From Hirundichthys speculiger (lineage: Eukaryota > Chordata > Actinopteri > Beloniformes > Exocoetidae): a DNA stretch of 64,000 nucleotides. Below are positions 1 to 10,215 of the stretch, in pieces. Both the position numbers and the translations under genes were made by a program. The stretch spans positions 2,873,001 through 2,937,000 of the forward strand of contig JAGFBZ010001895.1 of the NCBI GenBank assembly GCA_018398805.1, written 5' to 3'. Below the pieces are notes generated by a model. The model worked only from the letters and a program-made list of their open reading frames with translations, had not been told where the DNA came from and ran no database searches. Numbering within the stretch: position 1 is the stretch's first letter; each line of letters opens with the position of its first letter.

Positions 1-394
1 CCTCCCACTTCTCCTCTTGTTCTACCTCTCTAGTGTCCTTTACTCTCAAACCTCGTTCTCTCTCCTTCCATAAATCTCAGTGTTCCCATCTCTTCCTAAT
101 TCTGAGACTCCATATTCTCAGATTAATGGACTTGAAACAGCTTTCTTTTAAGCCACGGTGCTGCTGTTTGTCATAGTTGTGCCTTTCAAGTAATCCATGG
201 ACTCAGTTTTAGATGCTACACAGTGATTAGTGTAAATACAAGGTCATTACAAACTCATTTTAAATAATGAAGCACTTAGAGAAAGAAAAAACTTCAAAAA
301 TTAATAACTCAAATATGCTAACAGATATCAGTTGTCAGGTCCAAGTTATCATCCTCCATGTTATGAAACTAAGGAATATTTAAAAACATTAAAA
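1..394. other. unassigned intronic sequence
   Basis: Pyrimidine-rich for the first ~110 bases, then AT-rich single-copy-looking DNA. I see no coding, RNA or repeat signature. Confidence 0.4.
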
Positions 395-991
395 ACTAGA
401 AAAGCATTCGGAGAGCACAGACCTCTGCCAAGCGCAACAGTTCCCCCATATAGCGATTTACACCATAAATATTAGTCGTACATATAGCACTGACAATATG
501 GGACAGCTAAAAAAGTACTATATCTTCTTTTATTTTGTGATGCACACAAAATAAATAATAATGCTCCCAAAGATTTGATGTAATATTTGTTTCCAAAGTC
601 AGTACATATTGAAATTAATGAACAACCTCAATGTTTTTATAGAGATTGTGATACAACCCGCCTTCTGGATCAGATCTGGATCCGCCTTTAAAATTTGATA
701 GAGGTTCCCATTGTCAATCCCTGAGTCAAATTTCATGAGTTTTGGGCAATAATTAACAGAGATATTGAAACAACATTTTTGGCCCCATTTACCGCATTAT
801 CGAACATTTGAAAGTGATTCAGGAGTTCTTCTGGATCACATCCAAAATGAAATCAGTTCTCCCTTTTCACATTTCAGACAACTCCTGAAAATTTCATCAT
901 CCATCCCTAACTTTTTGAGTTATCTTGAACACAGACAGATAGACAAACAGATAAACGCCGGCAAAAACAACCTCCTTGGTTGGAAGTAATA
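395..991 (-). mobile_element. inverted-repeat DNA element, copy 1 (CCTCCGCCAAG termini)
   Basis: This is a non-coding dispersed element in minus orientation. One end reads AGCACAGACCTCTGCCAAGC near 415-434. The other carries the complement of the GGCAAAAACAACCTCCTTGG motif near 959-978. The body has hallmark phrases (a GATCAGATCTGGATC box near 667-681 and CAATAATTAACAGAGATATTG near 748-768). The same sequence lies in plus orientation at 24430-24846, so the two copies support each other as a family. The TIR core is ACCTCCGCCAAG. This copy is about 180 bp longer because extra sequence lies near 470-650, between the terminal block and the body. No transposase is visible. A MITE-like non-autonomous DNA transposon is my inference; the superfamily is unassigned. 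Confidence 0.75.
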
Positions 992-1810
992 AAAATATAG
1001 CTAGACAAGCACACAACCTGTAGCTTCTGCTATCTTTCAGCTTTTGATTAGTTTTTGGGTGTTTCCCTGTGCCAACGCATAAAAGGTACCACAATCCACA
1101 GTAACGCAAATCAGTTTGTGGTCGCAAACAGGAAGCTAAACAGGTGTTTGTCATATACAAACAATTAAAGCTCAGCTTTCTTTTCAGAATATTACAAACA
1201 TGAAGCAAAAAGGCGATCTATACCTTCCTTTTTTCGCGCTTACAAATCTTGGCTTTTTAGCTGCTCTAACCAGTAACTTATCACTGTCCCGTTTTGGATC
1301 CTTGAACAGTCTTGCCTTTCCCACATTCATTTATGGATTTGGATATTAAACTATATTCAGATCTTTCTCTAAGCAGCTGAAACAACTTCTCCCTTTGGCA
1401 CACACAATGCTTTCAACTAGTTTTGCTGTCCATTTTACACTGCTCCCTGTCATCTGTCACACATCCACTGACACATGGTGGATGGTTTGACCTATTTTTG
1501 GTAATAAGACATTTCTGATATCTGCTAGAGTTATTATAATGCACACCACTTCAACAATCACACACTGGGGCATAGCACAGAAGAGGAAGGGTGACAGCTG
1601 TTCTAACTCCCCTTTTTTTTTTTTTATCTGCTGGGTGACCTTTAGGCGTGAACCAGTTGATATGGGTATATTCATGTGAGTGTGTGTCTCTGCCTACAAG
1701 ATCTTGGTTCATGTATCACATCTGTTTTGTGCCTCTATTGTTTGCAATCAGTGTCTGTCACCCAGCATGCATATAATATGTTCATTTCTCTGTTTTCATT
1801 TGCTACATCA
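992..1810. other. unassigned intronic sequence
   Basis: AT-rich DNA with a short poly-T tract at 1612-1625. No splice-flanked coding segment or known repeat is recognised. Confidence 0.35.
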
Positions 1811-1814
1811 TTGA

Positions 1815-1950
1815 TGCTGGTTGTATGGACTGGTGACCTGTCCAGGGTGTACCCCTGCCTTCTGCCCGAAGAGAGCTGGGATAGGCTCCAGCAGATCCCC
1901 ATGACCCTGTATAGGACAAAACGGGAATGGATAATGGATGGATGGATGAT
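1815..1950 (+). repeat. dispersed LINE 3'-end/SINE-type repeat with ATGG tail
   Basis: The copy has the conserved block GGACTGGTGACCTGTCCAGG, a CCCCTGCCTTCTGCCCGA block and GCTGGGATAGGCTCCAGCAG. It ends in a short GGATGGATGG tail at about 1937-1948. The same order of blocks recurs at least seven more times in this window, on both strands. It is an abundant fish repeat usually linked to non-LTR retrotransposon 3' ends. I do not assign the exact family. Confidence 0.75.
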
Positions 1951-2734
1951 GCTTGTTTTGTTAGAGAACAAAATCTGTGGATGTGTTTGTTGGTAGGACA
2001 ATTGTTTTATTTAGTCTCTTCAGTTCAAAAAGACAGCAAAATGATTATTGCTATGTATTTATGTATTGTATATCAAAACTATCATTGTATTGTACTAAAA
2101 TTACCATTTGCCATATTATAAATAAGCATCAAACAATAATAATTATAAGCCAGTGCCTGAAGTAATCTCCAAGAAGGTATTCTGTTTTGGTATTCCCTAC
2201 ATTTACTTTGTAAATGCTTTGTAAAAGGTGTAAATACTTTGTTAAAGGTGCTCATTGGTTAGAAGCAATGTTAACTACCTATTGTCTGCTTCTGTAAGGG
2301 TTTCTCTGCTTTCTAGAAACCTTAGAAACCATGGATCTTAATAGTTGTTTATGATAAAAGATTAGAAAAAAAATCCAAGTGGGCTGGTGCTCTTTATTAT
2401 TAATGACTTTGTGAGGGTGTTTTCATTTCCATGCTTCCTCCACACACACTGGTTGGGTCACAGCCTAGATAACTGAAGTGGAGTAAATGGGCAGCCCCTC
2501 TTCAAACTGGTACAGACCTACAAGGACCTGACCTAAAAAGATGGGTATTTTTAATGGACTACCATACAACCATAATTTAACTATAATTCATTTAGAAATA
2601 TTTCACTTATTTTTATTTACAATAATTTTCAGTTTATCAGTAATTGGTTCAGTTTGTCTTTCCAATGATCGCATTGCAGTGATAGATTAAATTGTCTTAT
2701 CTTGGAGACATACATAAAAGTATCCATCGATGCA
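1951..2734. other. unassigned intronic sequence
   Basis: AT-rich. A short local repeat of the type TTTGTAAAnGGTGTAAATAC occurs near 2207-2240. Nothing else is recognised. Confidence 0.3.
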
Positions 2735-4555
2735 CGTAGCATTAGGACACTCTTGACCATAGGTCAAGGATCGACTTTATAGTCGTATCATTGGATTTGT
2801 GGTCGTATGCTTTGGATACTCGGGTGAAGAGAGGCGCTGAGCTGTCAACTGATCACTACCTGGTGGTGAGTTGGATCAGATGGTGGGAGACAATGTTGGT
2901 CAGACCTGGTAGGCCCAAATGGGTAGTGAGGGTTTGCTGGGAACGTCTGGCAGAGGAACCTGCCAGACAAATCTTTAAACTCACACCTCTGACAGAGCTT
3001 CAACTGCATCCCGAGGGAGGCAGAGAACATTGAGTCTGAATGGGCCATGTTCCTCACCTCCATTGCCGAAGTGGCTGATCGGAGCTGTGGCTGTAAGGTC
3101 TTTAGTGCCTGCCATGGCTGCAGTCCTCGAACCCAGTGTTGGACACCCCGGGTAAGAGAGGTTGTCAGGCCGAAGAAGGAGTCCTACCAGGCTTGGCTAG
3201 GTTGTGAGATTCTGGAAGAAGCAGGCAGGTTTTGACGGTCCAAACGGGCTGCAGCCTTGGGGGTCTTTAAGGCAAAAACTCAGGTGTGGGAGGAGTTCGG
3301 TGAGGCCATGGAAAATGACTTTCAGTCAGCTCCAAGAAGATTCTGGTAGACCATTAAACCATCTGGGGAAAGCAGTGCTTCACCAACACTGTGTATAGTG
3401 AGAGTGGGGTGCTGCTGACCTCGTCTGGAGATGTCGTTGGGTGGAGGAAAGAATACTTTGAGGATCTTCTCAATCCCACCAACGCACCTTCTATAGAGGA
3501 TGCTGAGCCTTTGGACTTTGAGGTGGATTTGACCATTACTGGAGCTGAGGTCATCAAGGTAGTAAAGAAGCTGCACCATGGCCGGGCTCTGGGGGTGGAC
3601 AAGCTCCGCCCTGAGTTCCTGAAGGCTCTGGATGTTGTAGGACTGTTGTAGGATGTCTCTGCAGCATCACATGGAAATCAGGGCAGTACCTCTAAATTGG
3701 CAGACTGGGGTGGTGGTTCCCCTTTTCAAGAAGGGGGACCGGAGGGTGTGTTCCAATTACAGGGGAATCACACTCCTCAACCTCCCTGGTAAGGTCTATG
3801 AAGGGGTGCTGGAATAGAGAGTTCGAGCAACTGTTAAATCTCAGATTCAGGAGCAACAATGTGGGTTCCGTCCTGGTCGTGGAACACTGGACCAGCTCTA
3901 CAACCTCACTAGGGTCCTGGAGGGAGCATGGGAATTTGCCCAACCAGTCCACATGTGTTTTGTGGACTTGGAGAAGGCATTTGACTGGGCCCATTGTTAC
4001 GGGCTGTCCAGTCCCTGTACAAACGGAGTGAGAGTCTGGTCCGCATTGCCGGTTGTAAGTTGGATTCATTTTAAATGAGAGTTGGACTCCACCAGGGCTG
4101 CTCTTTGTCACTGATTCTGTTCATAACGTTTATGGACAGAATTTCTAGGCGCACCCAAGGAGCGGAGGGGTTCCAGTTCAGGTGGTGTTGGGATCTCGTC
4201 TCTACTTTTTGCAGATGATGTGGTCCTGTTGGCACCATCGAGTGGGGATCTTCAGCTCTCACTAGAGCGAGTGTGGAGCAACAGGGATGAGAATCAGCAC
4301 CTCCAAATCTGAGACCATGGTTCTCTGGGTTTGGGAGTGAGGTTCTGCGTCAAATGGAGGAGTATTGAGTATTTCAGGGTCTCGTTCATGAGTGATGGAA
4401 GAAGGGAGTGGGAGATCGACAGACAGACTGGTGCAGCATCTGCTGGGGTGAGGACTCTGTACCGGTCTCTTGTGGTGAAGAGAGAACTGAGCCAAAAGGC
4501 AAGGTTCTCTGTTTATCTGTCAATCGAATGGATGGATGCATGCATGGATTATCTT
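2735..4555 (+). mobile_element. Rex3 (RTE-clade) non-LTR retrotransposon, 5'-truncated and frameshifted
   Basis: Conceptual pieces in changing frames match the Rex3 ORF. A post-endonuclease segment spans 2760-3400. The reverse transcriptase begins with KKLHHGRALGVDKLRPEFLKA (about 3568-3630) and is followed by a broken WQTG.VVPLFKKGDRRV...SNYRGITLLNLPGKVYE block (3700-3800). Then come FVDLEKAFDW (3957-3990), HQGCSLSLI-like sequence (4089-4118) and the active-site LLFADDVVLLAPSS (4201-4245). The catalytic FADD is readable but no continuous frame remains. The nucleotide strings TGGCAGACTGGGGTGGTGGT (3702-3721) and CACCAGGGCTGCTCTTTGTC (4090-4109) resemble the sites of the classical Rex3 PCR primers, as I recall them. 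The C-terminus is deleted: the sequence goes from LSQKARFSVYLSIEW straight into an ATGGATGG tail (about 4530-4552). The endonuclease domain is missing, as expected of 5' truncation. Confidence 0.92.
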
Positions 4556-5833
4556 GTAAGGCATAAGTGGCCTCTGGGATTTGATTAAATATGATGGATT
4601 AGGATTTTAGAGGATATATATAATAAGGTTGGTTATGTTCCACATTTAATTATGTCGATTTCTATTTATGCCTTAATATCTGTAGTGCAATCCTCTTAAT
4701 GAGAATTACATTTATTTCCATTATACAAAAAGTAAAAAAATCTGTGCAACATATATGACACAAGGCTACTCTGTTTAATGTCTGAACATTCTGGGTTTGC
4801 AAAACACACCATAATAAGTTAGGTGTACCTTTTTACCAGTCCTTTCTGTTGAAATAAAAAAGTAAATAGTTTTTCAGTTGGCCCTTTATGGTGTAATCTG
4901 AATAAACATCTTTCTGTGACTTTCCTCAATCCCCCTTTCCTACTTCATGCCTACAGTGGCATAAAGTTTCAGGCCAAGTGAGCCTGAAACTTTCAAGGAA
5001 AAGCCGGGAAATATCCAAAAAGTCTTCAATCTTTACAAAGTGTTCCCTATTAGATTAACAGGAACATGAACATGATTTGCATGCAAGATCCTGTATTTCA
5101 AGGTTGACTTAGTAATTGCTTGACTGGAATGGACAGATTTCCAGCTTGACCAGCTTTGACAGGTTACTGGCCAATCAGGAATCCATCATATGCACAGCAC
5201 TGATAAGTTTTAATGCATCATGTGTGGAGGACTAAGAAGAAAAAGCAAAAGTGTTATGAGGAAAATCAGAAAATCCCTGGCAATGGATGGGCAGCTATAA
5301 TTTGCAGCACGAGATAAATCTTCAAAGTTGTGTTTCGAAAAGGGCTTATTTCAGTTTTATGCCACAGACACCCTGTTGAACACTGCCTGAATGCAATTTC
5401 ACAACAGTTATTTCCACTTCTGGTGTGTCCATGTCTGATAGCTCAGTTTGTACAATCTCTTGTGCACCTGCTTTTGTTTGAAAAAGTACAACTATGAATT
5501 TATCTTAAGTTCAAGGTTTGAAAAAGGTGTTCCTCTGGCTTATATTACAGTGCAACACCATAGAACTGATGCTGTCAGTGATTTTTTTTTTTGTTTGTTT
5601 GTTTGTTTGTTTTTTGTTTTTACTATTTGTGAACTATGATTCTCCAGGCAACTGCCAAGAGGGTAAATTAATCTAAAATAACATACTTGTAAAAAGCCAT
5701 TAACAATATGCCCATGTATCAGAAACAATATTATGAATTAAAAATAAATTATTATTGCAGCAGACAAGCATATCAGTCATCTAAGCACTACCCTGCAATT
5801 CTACATTTGTGAGATGATGTAGGGTTACACTCA
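4556..5833. other. unassigned sequence with a (TTTG)n tract
   Basis: AT-rich intronic DNA. It has a short inverted repeat around 4969-4994, where the phrase TTTCAGGC...GCCTGAAA folds back. A (GTTT)n microsatellite lies at 5581-5617. No gene signal is recognised. Confidence 0.35.
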
Positions 5834-5940
5834 TTGAAAGATTTGCCAAATCTTCAATTCCAAAGCCAAACATTTTTTGGTGGACACAGTGTGATGGTGT
5901 GGGGTGGCATCTCCTGCACTCCCACACTATATATACAGTA
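5834..5940 (+). mobile_element. Tc1/mariner transposase fragment
   Basis: The frame from 5834 reads ...FGGHSVMVWGGISCTPTL. The motif GGHSVMVWGGIS is the segment between the first two catalytic aspartates of Tc1-type DDE transposases. Only about 35 codons survive. It is cut off on the right by a hAT terminus at 5946. No terminal repeats are visible. Confidence 0.6.
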
Positions 5941-5945
5941 TATAA

Positions 5946-6190
5946 TAGGGGTGCAACGGTACAGGTGGCTCACGATACAGTTTGTACCGCGGTTTTTGTG
6001 TCACGGTTTCGGTACGGATTCGGTACAGTTTCAGACCACCCTCGCTACCCTAAACCCGCAATTGCAAGATACCGAGTTTGCGGAAAGCGCAACTCTCATG
6101 TCAACACGTAAAAGAGCGCATCCAAATGGAATAAATGTGCGTCCACCTGGTCACATGTGGACATGCACAAACAGCTCTACCTCTCGATTA
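5946..6190 (+). mobile_element. hAT element left end with embedded MITE fragment
   Basis: It starts TAGGGGTGCAACGGTACAG, a typical hAT terminus, followed by repeated CGGT(A/T)C motifs (TTTCGGTACGGATTCGGTAC). From about 6033 the sequence AGACCACCCTCGCTACCC... to TACCGAGTTTGCGGAAA matches the small MITE at 25374-25581, so a partial copy of that MITE sits inside or next to the hAT end. No matching right end with the same subterminal sequence is found. The other TAGGGGTGCA-type end at 9647 has a different interior. Confidence 0.6.
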
Positions 6191-6193
6191 CGC

Positions 6194-6195
6194 AA

Positions 6196-6226
<31 letters not shown>

Positions 6227-6240
6227 ATACACATAAAAAA

Positions 6241-6298
<58 letters not shown>
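6194..6298. repeat. (AAAT)n followed by (TA)n microsatellite
   Basis: An ATAA-type tetranucleotide run (6194-6229) is followed by an almost pure TA run (6244-6298). These are direct sequence observations. Length at such tracts is usually polymorphic and prone to assembly error. Confidence 0.98.
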
Positions 6299-6300
<2 letters not shown>

Positions 6301-7088
6301 AAGAAAAAGTAATGCAGATCCTAAATAATTTGGAAGAACAAAGCCCAAACCATCAGCTTGTATGCTCTCCCAGTAATCACAAACACCACTGGTTTAACTT
6401 GACTACAGGAGGTGATGGAAGTGACTGATGTCAAGACAAGAAGGCTCCACATAATTCATGGAGGATTTCACCTTAACTCCAGCTTCCTAAGACTATGCTC
6501 TAAGTGGAGGGATGGAGGCCAAGGGGACCACTGACCGTCAAAGCCACCATCCAGGATGAAACATTATCCAAGACTAATGATAAGCTGTTAAGTGGATGTC
6601 TCAGGCAGCAGAAATCCAATTAAAAAAAAAGCCCTTACATGACATGAACCCATGGCAGATTAAAGACTGGCATGATGGAGCCCTACCAGTGGATAGAAAA
6701 GATCAGTCTGAGAGATAGCAGTTAGACACTAATCAGCTCAAGAACAGACCCTGAGCAGAAGACCAATTGAACATGGGATCTACCACATCCAAACAAGCCC
6801 CCAGGTGTAGGCTGTGCAAAGATGCCCCGGAGATAATCAAACACAATAACAGCAAAGTGGTGTGATGCAGGCAGGTATGACATACATGAAACTTCTATAA
6901 CTAAGTAGCTGGAATTATGCACAAGAAGATCTGAGCCAAGAATGGACTGGAGGTCCAGATGGGAGAATCTGGACCTCCAGAACACTTGCTGCTGGCTTGC
7001 GCACGTTAGCATTAGCTCACGTTAGTGCAATTTCAAAACTCCATGGAAGTGATTGTTATGTTGTAGGTGGCTGATCAGATTTTATGTA
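6299..7088. other. unassigned sequence
   Basis: Moderately GC-balanced DNA without long frames. Short phrases such as CATAATTCATGGAGGATTTC suggest an old transposon relic, but no family is recognised. Confidence 0.3.
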
Positions 7089-7373
7089 TTAACCTTTCTG
7101 TCGTGTTCGGGTCAAATCTGACCAATTTCCTACTTCCATCAATCATAAATATTGTGTTTTACATTTGATTGTCTCAGGGCCTTATGATATCCTCCACACT
7201 AGCCATTTGAACATATATAATTGCTGATCACCACTTTCTCTGAATTTTGAGTAGTTTATTCAACTTTGTAACACCTGTGGTGTTCCTGGTCAGAAATGAC
7301 CACCATAGGAAATTAATTGGTGACCCTAGATTGTGTTCATCCATCAGATTGTACACAACCACAAATACACCAC

Positions 7374-7375
<2 letters not shown>

Positions 7376-7409
<34 letters not shown>
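7376..7409. repeat. (CA)n microsatellite
   Basis: About 16 CA units, nearly pure, inside piggyBac element 1. Further CA runs in the same element lie at 8049-8094. Confidence 0.97.
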
Positions 7410-7440
7410 ACCCCACCCCACGTAAACCCCTTTCAGACTG

Positions 7441-7765
7441 AACAAATAGGTGTCTCCTCTTCCCACCTCATCCCTGTGCTTATGTGCCCATCCCCCCACA
7501 TGAACCACAGTTTCCAAACTAAGCGTATAACACTAACACTTGTCCCACATTTCAAAGTCAACAATTAGGTGTTTATTATGAGAACCGTCTCTTTCCCAGG
7601 CTTATGTGCCCATCCCCCCACATGAACCGCACTTTCCAAACTAAATGTATAACACTAACACTTGTTCCACATTTCAAAGTCAACAATTAGGTGTTTGTTA
7701 TGAGAACCGTCTCCTTCCCAGGCTTATGTGCCCATCCCCCCACGTGAACCGCACTTTCCGATACA
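7441..7765. repeat. 122-bp tandem repeat, ~2.6 copies
   Basis: The anchor GCTTATGTGCCCATCCCCCC starts at 7478, 7600 and 7722, giving a 122-bp period. The units also share CGCACTTTCC, ATAACACTAACACTTGT and CAACAATTAGGTGT. The copies are highly similar, which implies recent tandem duplication inside the piggyBac element. No coding potential is evident. Confidence 0.93.
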
Positions 7766-7835
7766 AAATGTATCATATCTTCTCAGAGACCCCTTATATA
7801 TAGGTTTTTTTTGTGTGCATTGCCCTCATTTTACT

Positions 7836-8048
7836 ATGAACACATTGACTAGGCGCCCGATCAGATGATTTCTTGTCAGAGAAGCTCTGGACCTTTTATT
7901 TTAACCTGATGAACAGGGGATTGAAGTTCAACCAGAAATAGAGGACGATGTCTCAGAAATAGAAGACAACATTGATACTTATATTGACCAGACCATTGTG
8001 AGACTGACCAGTCAACAGATGGCGAGGAAGAAGCTCCAGAGGAAGCTC
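7836..8048 (+). pseudogene. piggyBac transposase N-terminal relic
   Basis: From the ATG at 7836 the frame reads MNTLTRRPIR, a stop, FLVREALDLLF, a stop and then an acidic stretch EVQPEIEDDVSEIEDN. It continues as IDQTIVRLTSQQMARKKLQRK before running into a CA repeat. An acidic, low-complexity N-terminus is typical of PGBD-type transposases, and the position just inside the 5' terminus fits. Two stops and loss of all downstream sequence make this a relic. The family call rests on the surrounding TTAA/TIR structure more than on the peptide. Confidence 0.55.
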
Positions 8049-8062
8049 CACACACACACACA

Positions 8063-8098
<36 letters not shown>

Positions 8099-8109
8099 AA
8101 ATATAGGCT

Positions 8110-8790
8110 CCTGGGTGGATGAATACCAGAGCAAATTGCCATCCTTGGACTGGAATATCATGAGACAGCTCTCACCGCTACACCGGGCTGTGGGCTCGAA
8201 CATTCACATTCAGCACCGGACAGCTCCCACCACTTCAACACTGGACAGCTCCCACAGCCCAGAGAAGTGGTGGAAGCTGTCCAATGCTTAATGTGAATGT
8301 TCAGCACCGGACAGCTCCCAACACTTCAGCACCGGACAGCTCCCAAAGCCCAGAGAAGTGGTGGGAGCTGTCCGATGCTGAACGTGAATGTTCAGCACTG
8401 AACAGCTCCCACCACTACACCGGGCTGTGGGAGCTGTCCGGTGCTGAACGTGAATGTTCAGTACTGGACAGCTCCCTCCACTTCTCCGGGCTGTGGGAGC
8501 TGTCCAGTGCTGAACATTCACATTCAGCACCGAACAGCTCCCACCACTACTCTGGGCTGTGGGAGCTGTCCAGTCCTGAATGTGAATGTTCAACACCGGA
8601 CAGCTCCCACCACTACTCCGGGCTTTGGGAGCTGTCCGGTGCTGAATGTGAATGTTCAGTAGTAGTAGTAGAATGTGTCAGTAGTACTGAACATTCACGT
8701 TCGAGCCCACAGCCCGGTGTAGCGGTGGGAGCTGTCCCTTGATATTCCAGTCCAAGGATGGATATTTGCTCTGGTATTCATCCACCCAGG
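8110..8790. repeat. nested-palindrome (foldback) array inside piggyBac element 1
   Basis: The outer arms 8110-8212 and 8690-8790 are inverted copies of each other, about 93% alike by eye. Both begin CCTGGGTGGATGAATACCAG when read inwards. Between them lie about seven units of 44-94 bp separated by (GT)GAATGTTCAG junctions near 8199, 8293, 8384, 8450, 8514, 8582, 8649 and 8693. Each unit is itself palindromic: the ACAGCTCCCAC arm, a short loop with CCGGGCT and the GTGGGAGCTGT arm, extended in the best units to ~22-bp stems through TTCAGCACCGG. Because the array is palindromic, similar peptide repeats can be read on both strands. They are structural by-products, not a protein. Confidence 0.93.
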
Positions 8791-8864
8791 CAAGAGGAGG
8801 AAGAGTAAGAGTAGAAAATATTGTTAGGATGCCACTCCTGTGTGTAAGGACACATGTGAAGACA

Positions 8865-8877
8865 CCCCCCCCCCCCC

Positions 8878-8910
<33 letters not shown>

Positions 8911-8922
8911 ACACACACACAC
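8865..8922. repeat. poly-C plus (CA)n tract
   Basis: Sixteen consecutive C are followed by about 20 CA units, near the 3' end of piggyBac element 1. Confidence 0.97.
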
Positions 8923-9359
8923 ATACATACAAATGATAGGCTCATGTTGATGTGTAAATTTGGTCACTGTTTTGATTTTTGTTACTTTCTTTTTACAATA
9001 AATGATAATTTTGGAATACAGTTGACTATTTCTGTGTCTATTTTATGTATATTCACTGCACTTATTCATATAAACCAGTGGTCTAAGACATTGTTTACAG
9101 CTTAAAAAGGAGTTAAATAAAATTTGGTGTTAATCAGTGGTTTTTCTGTTCATGTAGGAGCAGTTAAAACAGGCCGGTCAAATTTGACCGGGAACACTAA
9201 AGTAAGGGGGGAGAAACGAACACGACACAAAGGTTAAAGCTTATGCTTGTGCTTCCATCCTCGTAGAAATTGTTAGGAGGATTTGTTTGCTAGTCTTCTT
9301 TCCGCCCTTTTCTATTTTTTTTTTTTTTTTATGTGTAACATGTGGGAAAATACTGTGAA

Positions 9360-9647
9360 TATCAATTCAAGACAGCAACTACCAAAATTATGACCGAGTT
9401 AACAAGTTGTTTTCTGCCATGAGGGGGTATTCTTGATTTTCCTTATTAAGTAATCGTTTTTCTGATTATGTCGACTTAACTTAAACATAACATTCACTGC
9501 CAGTCATTCAAGGCTCAGAGGGAGTGAGGCACTGCTGTATTGACAAAAATATATATGTTATTGGGGCTATCCGTCGTGGTATCGGACTTATCGGGATGAC
9601 GTCATAATTTCCTGTTTTATTGTCCCGACAGTTATCGTGCACCCCTA
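9360..9647 (-). mobile_element. hAT element right end
   Basis: The complement of the edge at 9647 reads TAGGGGTGCACGATAACTG, a classic hAT terminus, followed by a CCCGATAAGTCCGATACC subterminal block. Its inner boundary is uncertain. No 8-bp target duplication matches the TAGGGGTGCA end at 5946 (flanks GTATATAA against ATAGTTAA). The two ends therefore probably belong to different elements. Confidence 0.6.
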
Positions 9648-10215
9648 ATAGTTAATAATATAGTTGTCTAGTGATGCTGTTTTTGTTTCTAGAATGACAG
9701 CATGAAACAATGATAATTATGTCTGCAACATTATTCCAGGTGTCCTAAGTGGTAGCTCATGCTCATGAATTTATATAGGTATGTCACTTAAAATATTTGC
9801 AGATGCAAACATTTTAATAACAAAATAGGAACAATCAGGAATCTGGATCCCAATCATTCAATTTTGCATTATTAAACTCATTATGCATGTAATATTAAAG
9901 TCACATATTAAAACCATTCCATTACTTCTCTCATAGTGTCTCACAAATAAACACATTATTCTGGTCTTTATTTGACTGGTATAAACAGAAGATTAATCAT
10001 TCATATTTCAATGGAATAGAGACAGAAGCAAAACTATCAAGATAAAACGGCTTTTATATGGAAGAGGGAGGAAGTAGAGGAGAATGATGGGATAGATGCT
10101 AAAGGTTGGGGGAGAGCAGGGATGGCAGGGGTGATGGAGGGAGCAAGAATGAAGGATTGAATGATAGTGGAAATGGATGGGAAGTACATGGGAGGAGAAC
10201 ATTATGGTAACTCAC
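9648..10215. other. intron sequence 3' of the Caskin exon
   Basis: AT-rich, with a purine-rich stretch at 10060-10200 (plus strand) that is pyrimidine-rich on the Caskin strand. No repeat is assigned. Confidence 0.4.

Larger units (their letters stand above)
7089..9237 (+). mobile_element. piggyBac element 1 (2.15 kb, non-autonomous composite)
   Basis: TTAA occurs at both edges (7089-7092 and 9234-9237), the diagnostic piggyBac target duplication. The first 21 bases at each end are inverted copies with one mismatch (left TTAACCTTTCTGTCGTGTTC, right complement TTAACCTTTGTGTCGTGTTC). Subterminal palindromes of the form GGTCAAAnnTGACC lie near both ends (about 7110-7124 and 9176-9191). Inside are a 122-bp tandem repeat, a short relic of the transposase N-terminus, CA tracts and a 681-bp nested-palindrome array. 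The DDD catalytic domain is absent, so the element cannot mobilise itself. A polyadenylation-like AATAAA lies near 8998-9003. Confidence 0.9.

Noticed and set aside
3692..4111. 139-codon minus-strand open frame
   Set aside because: Antisense shadow of the Rex3 reverse transcriptase region.
8284..8742. 152-codon plus-strand frame with repeated SSHHY-GLWELSG peptides, and a matching minus-strand frame
   Set aside because: Both strands are open because the DNA is palindromic. There is no known domain, and it lies within a dead piggyBac element.
5946..9647. single hAT element spanning both TAGGGGTGCA ends
   Set aside because: Subterminal sequences differ and the flanking 8-mers (GTATATAA and ATAGTTAA) do not match.
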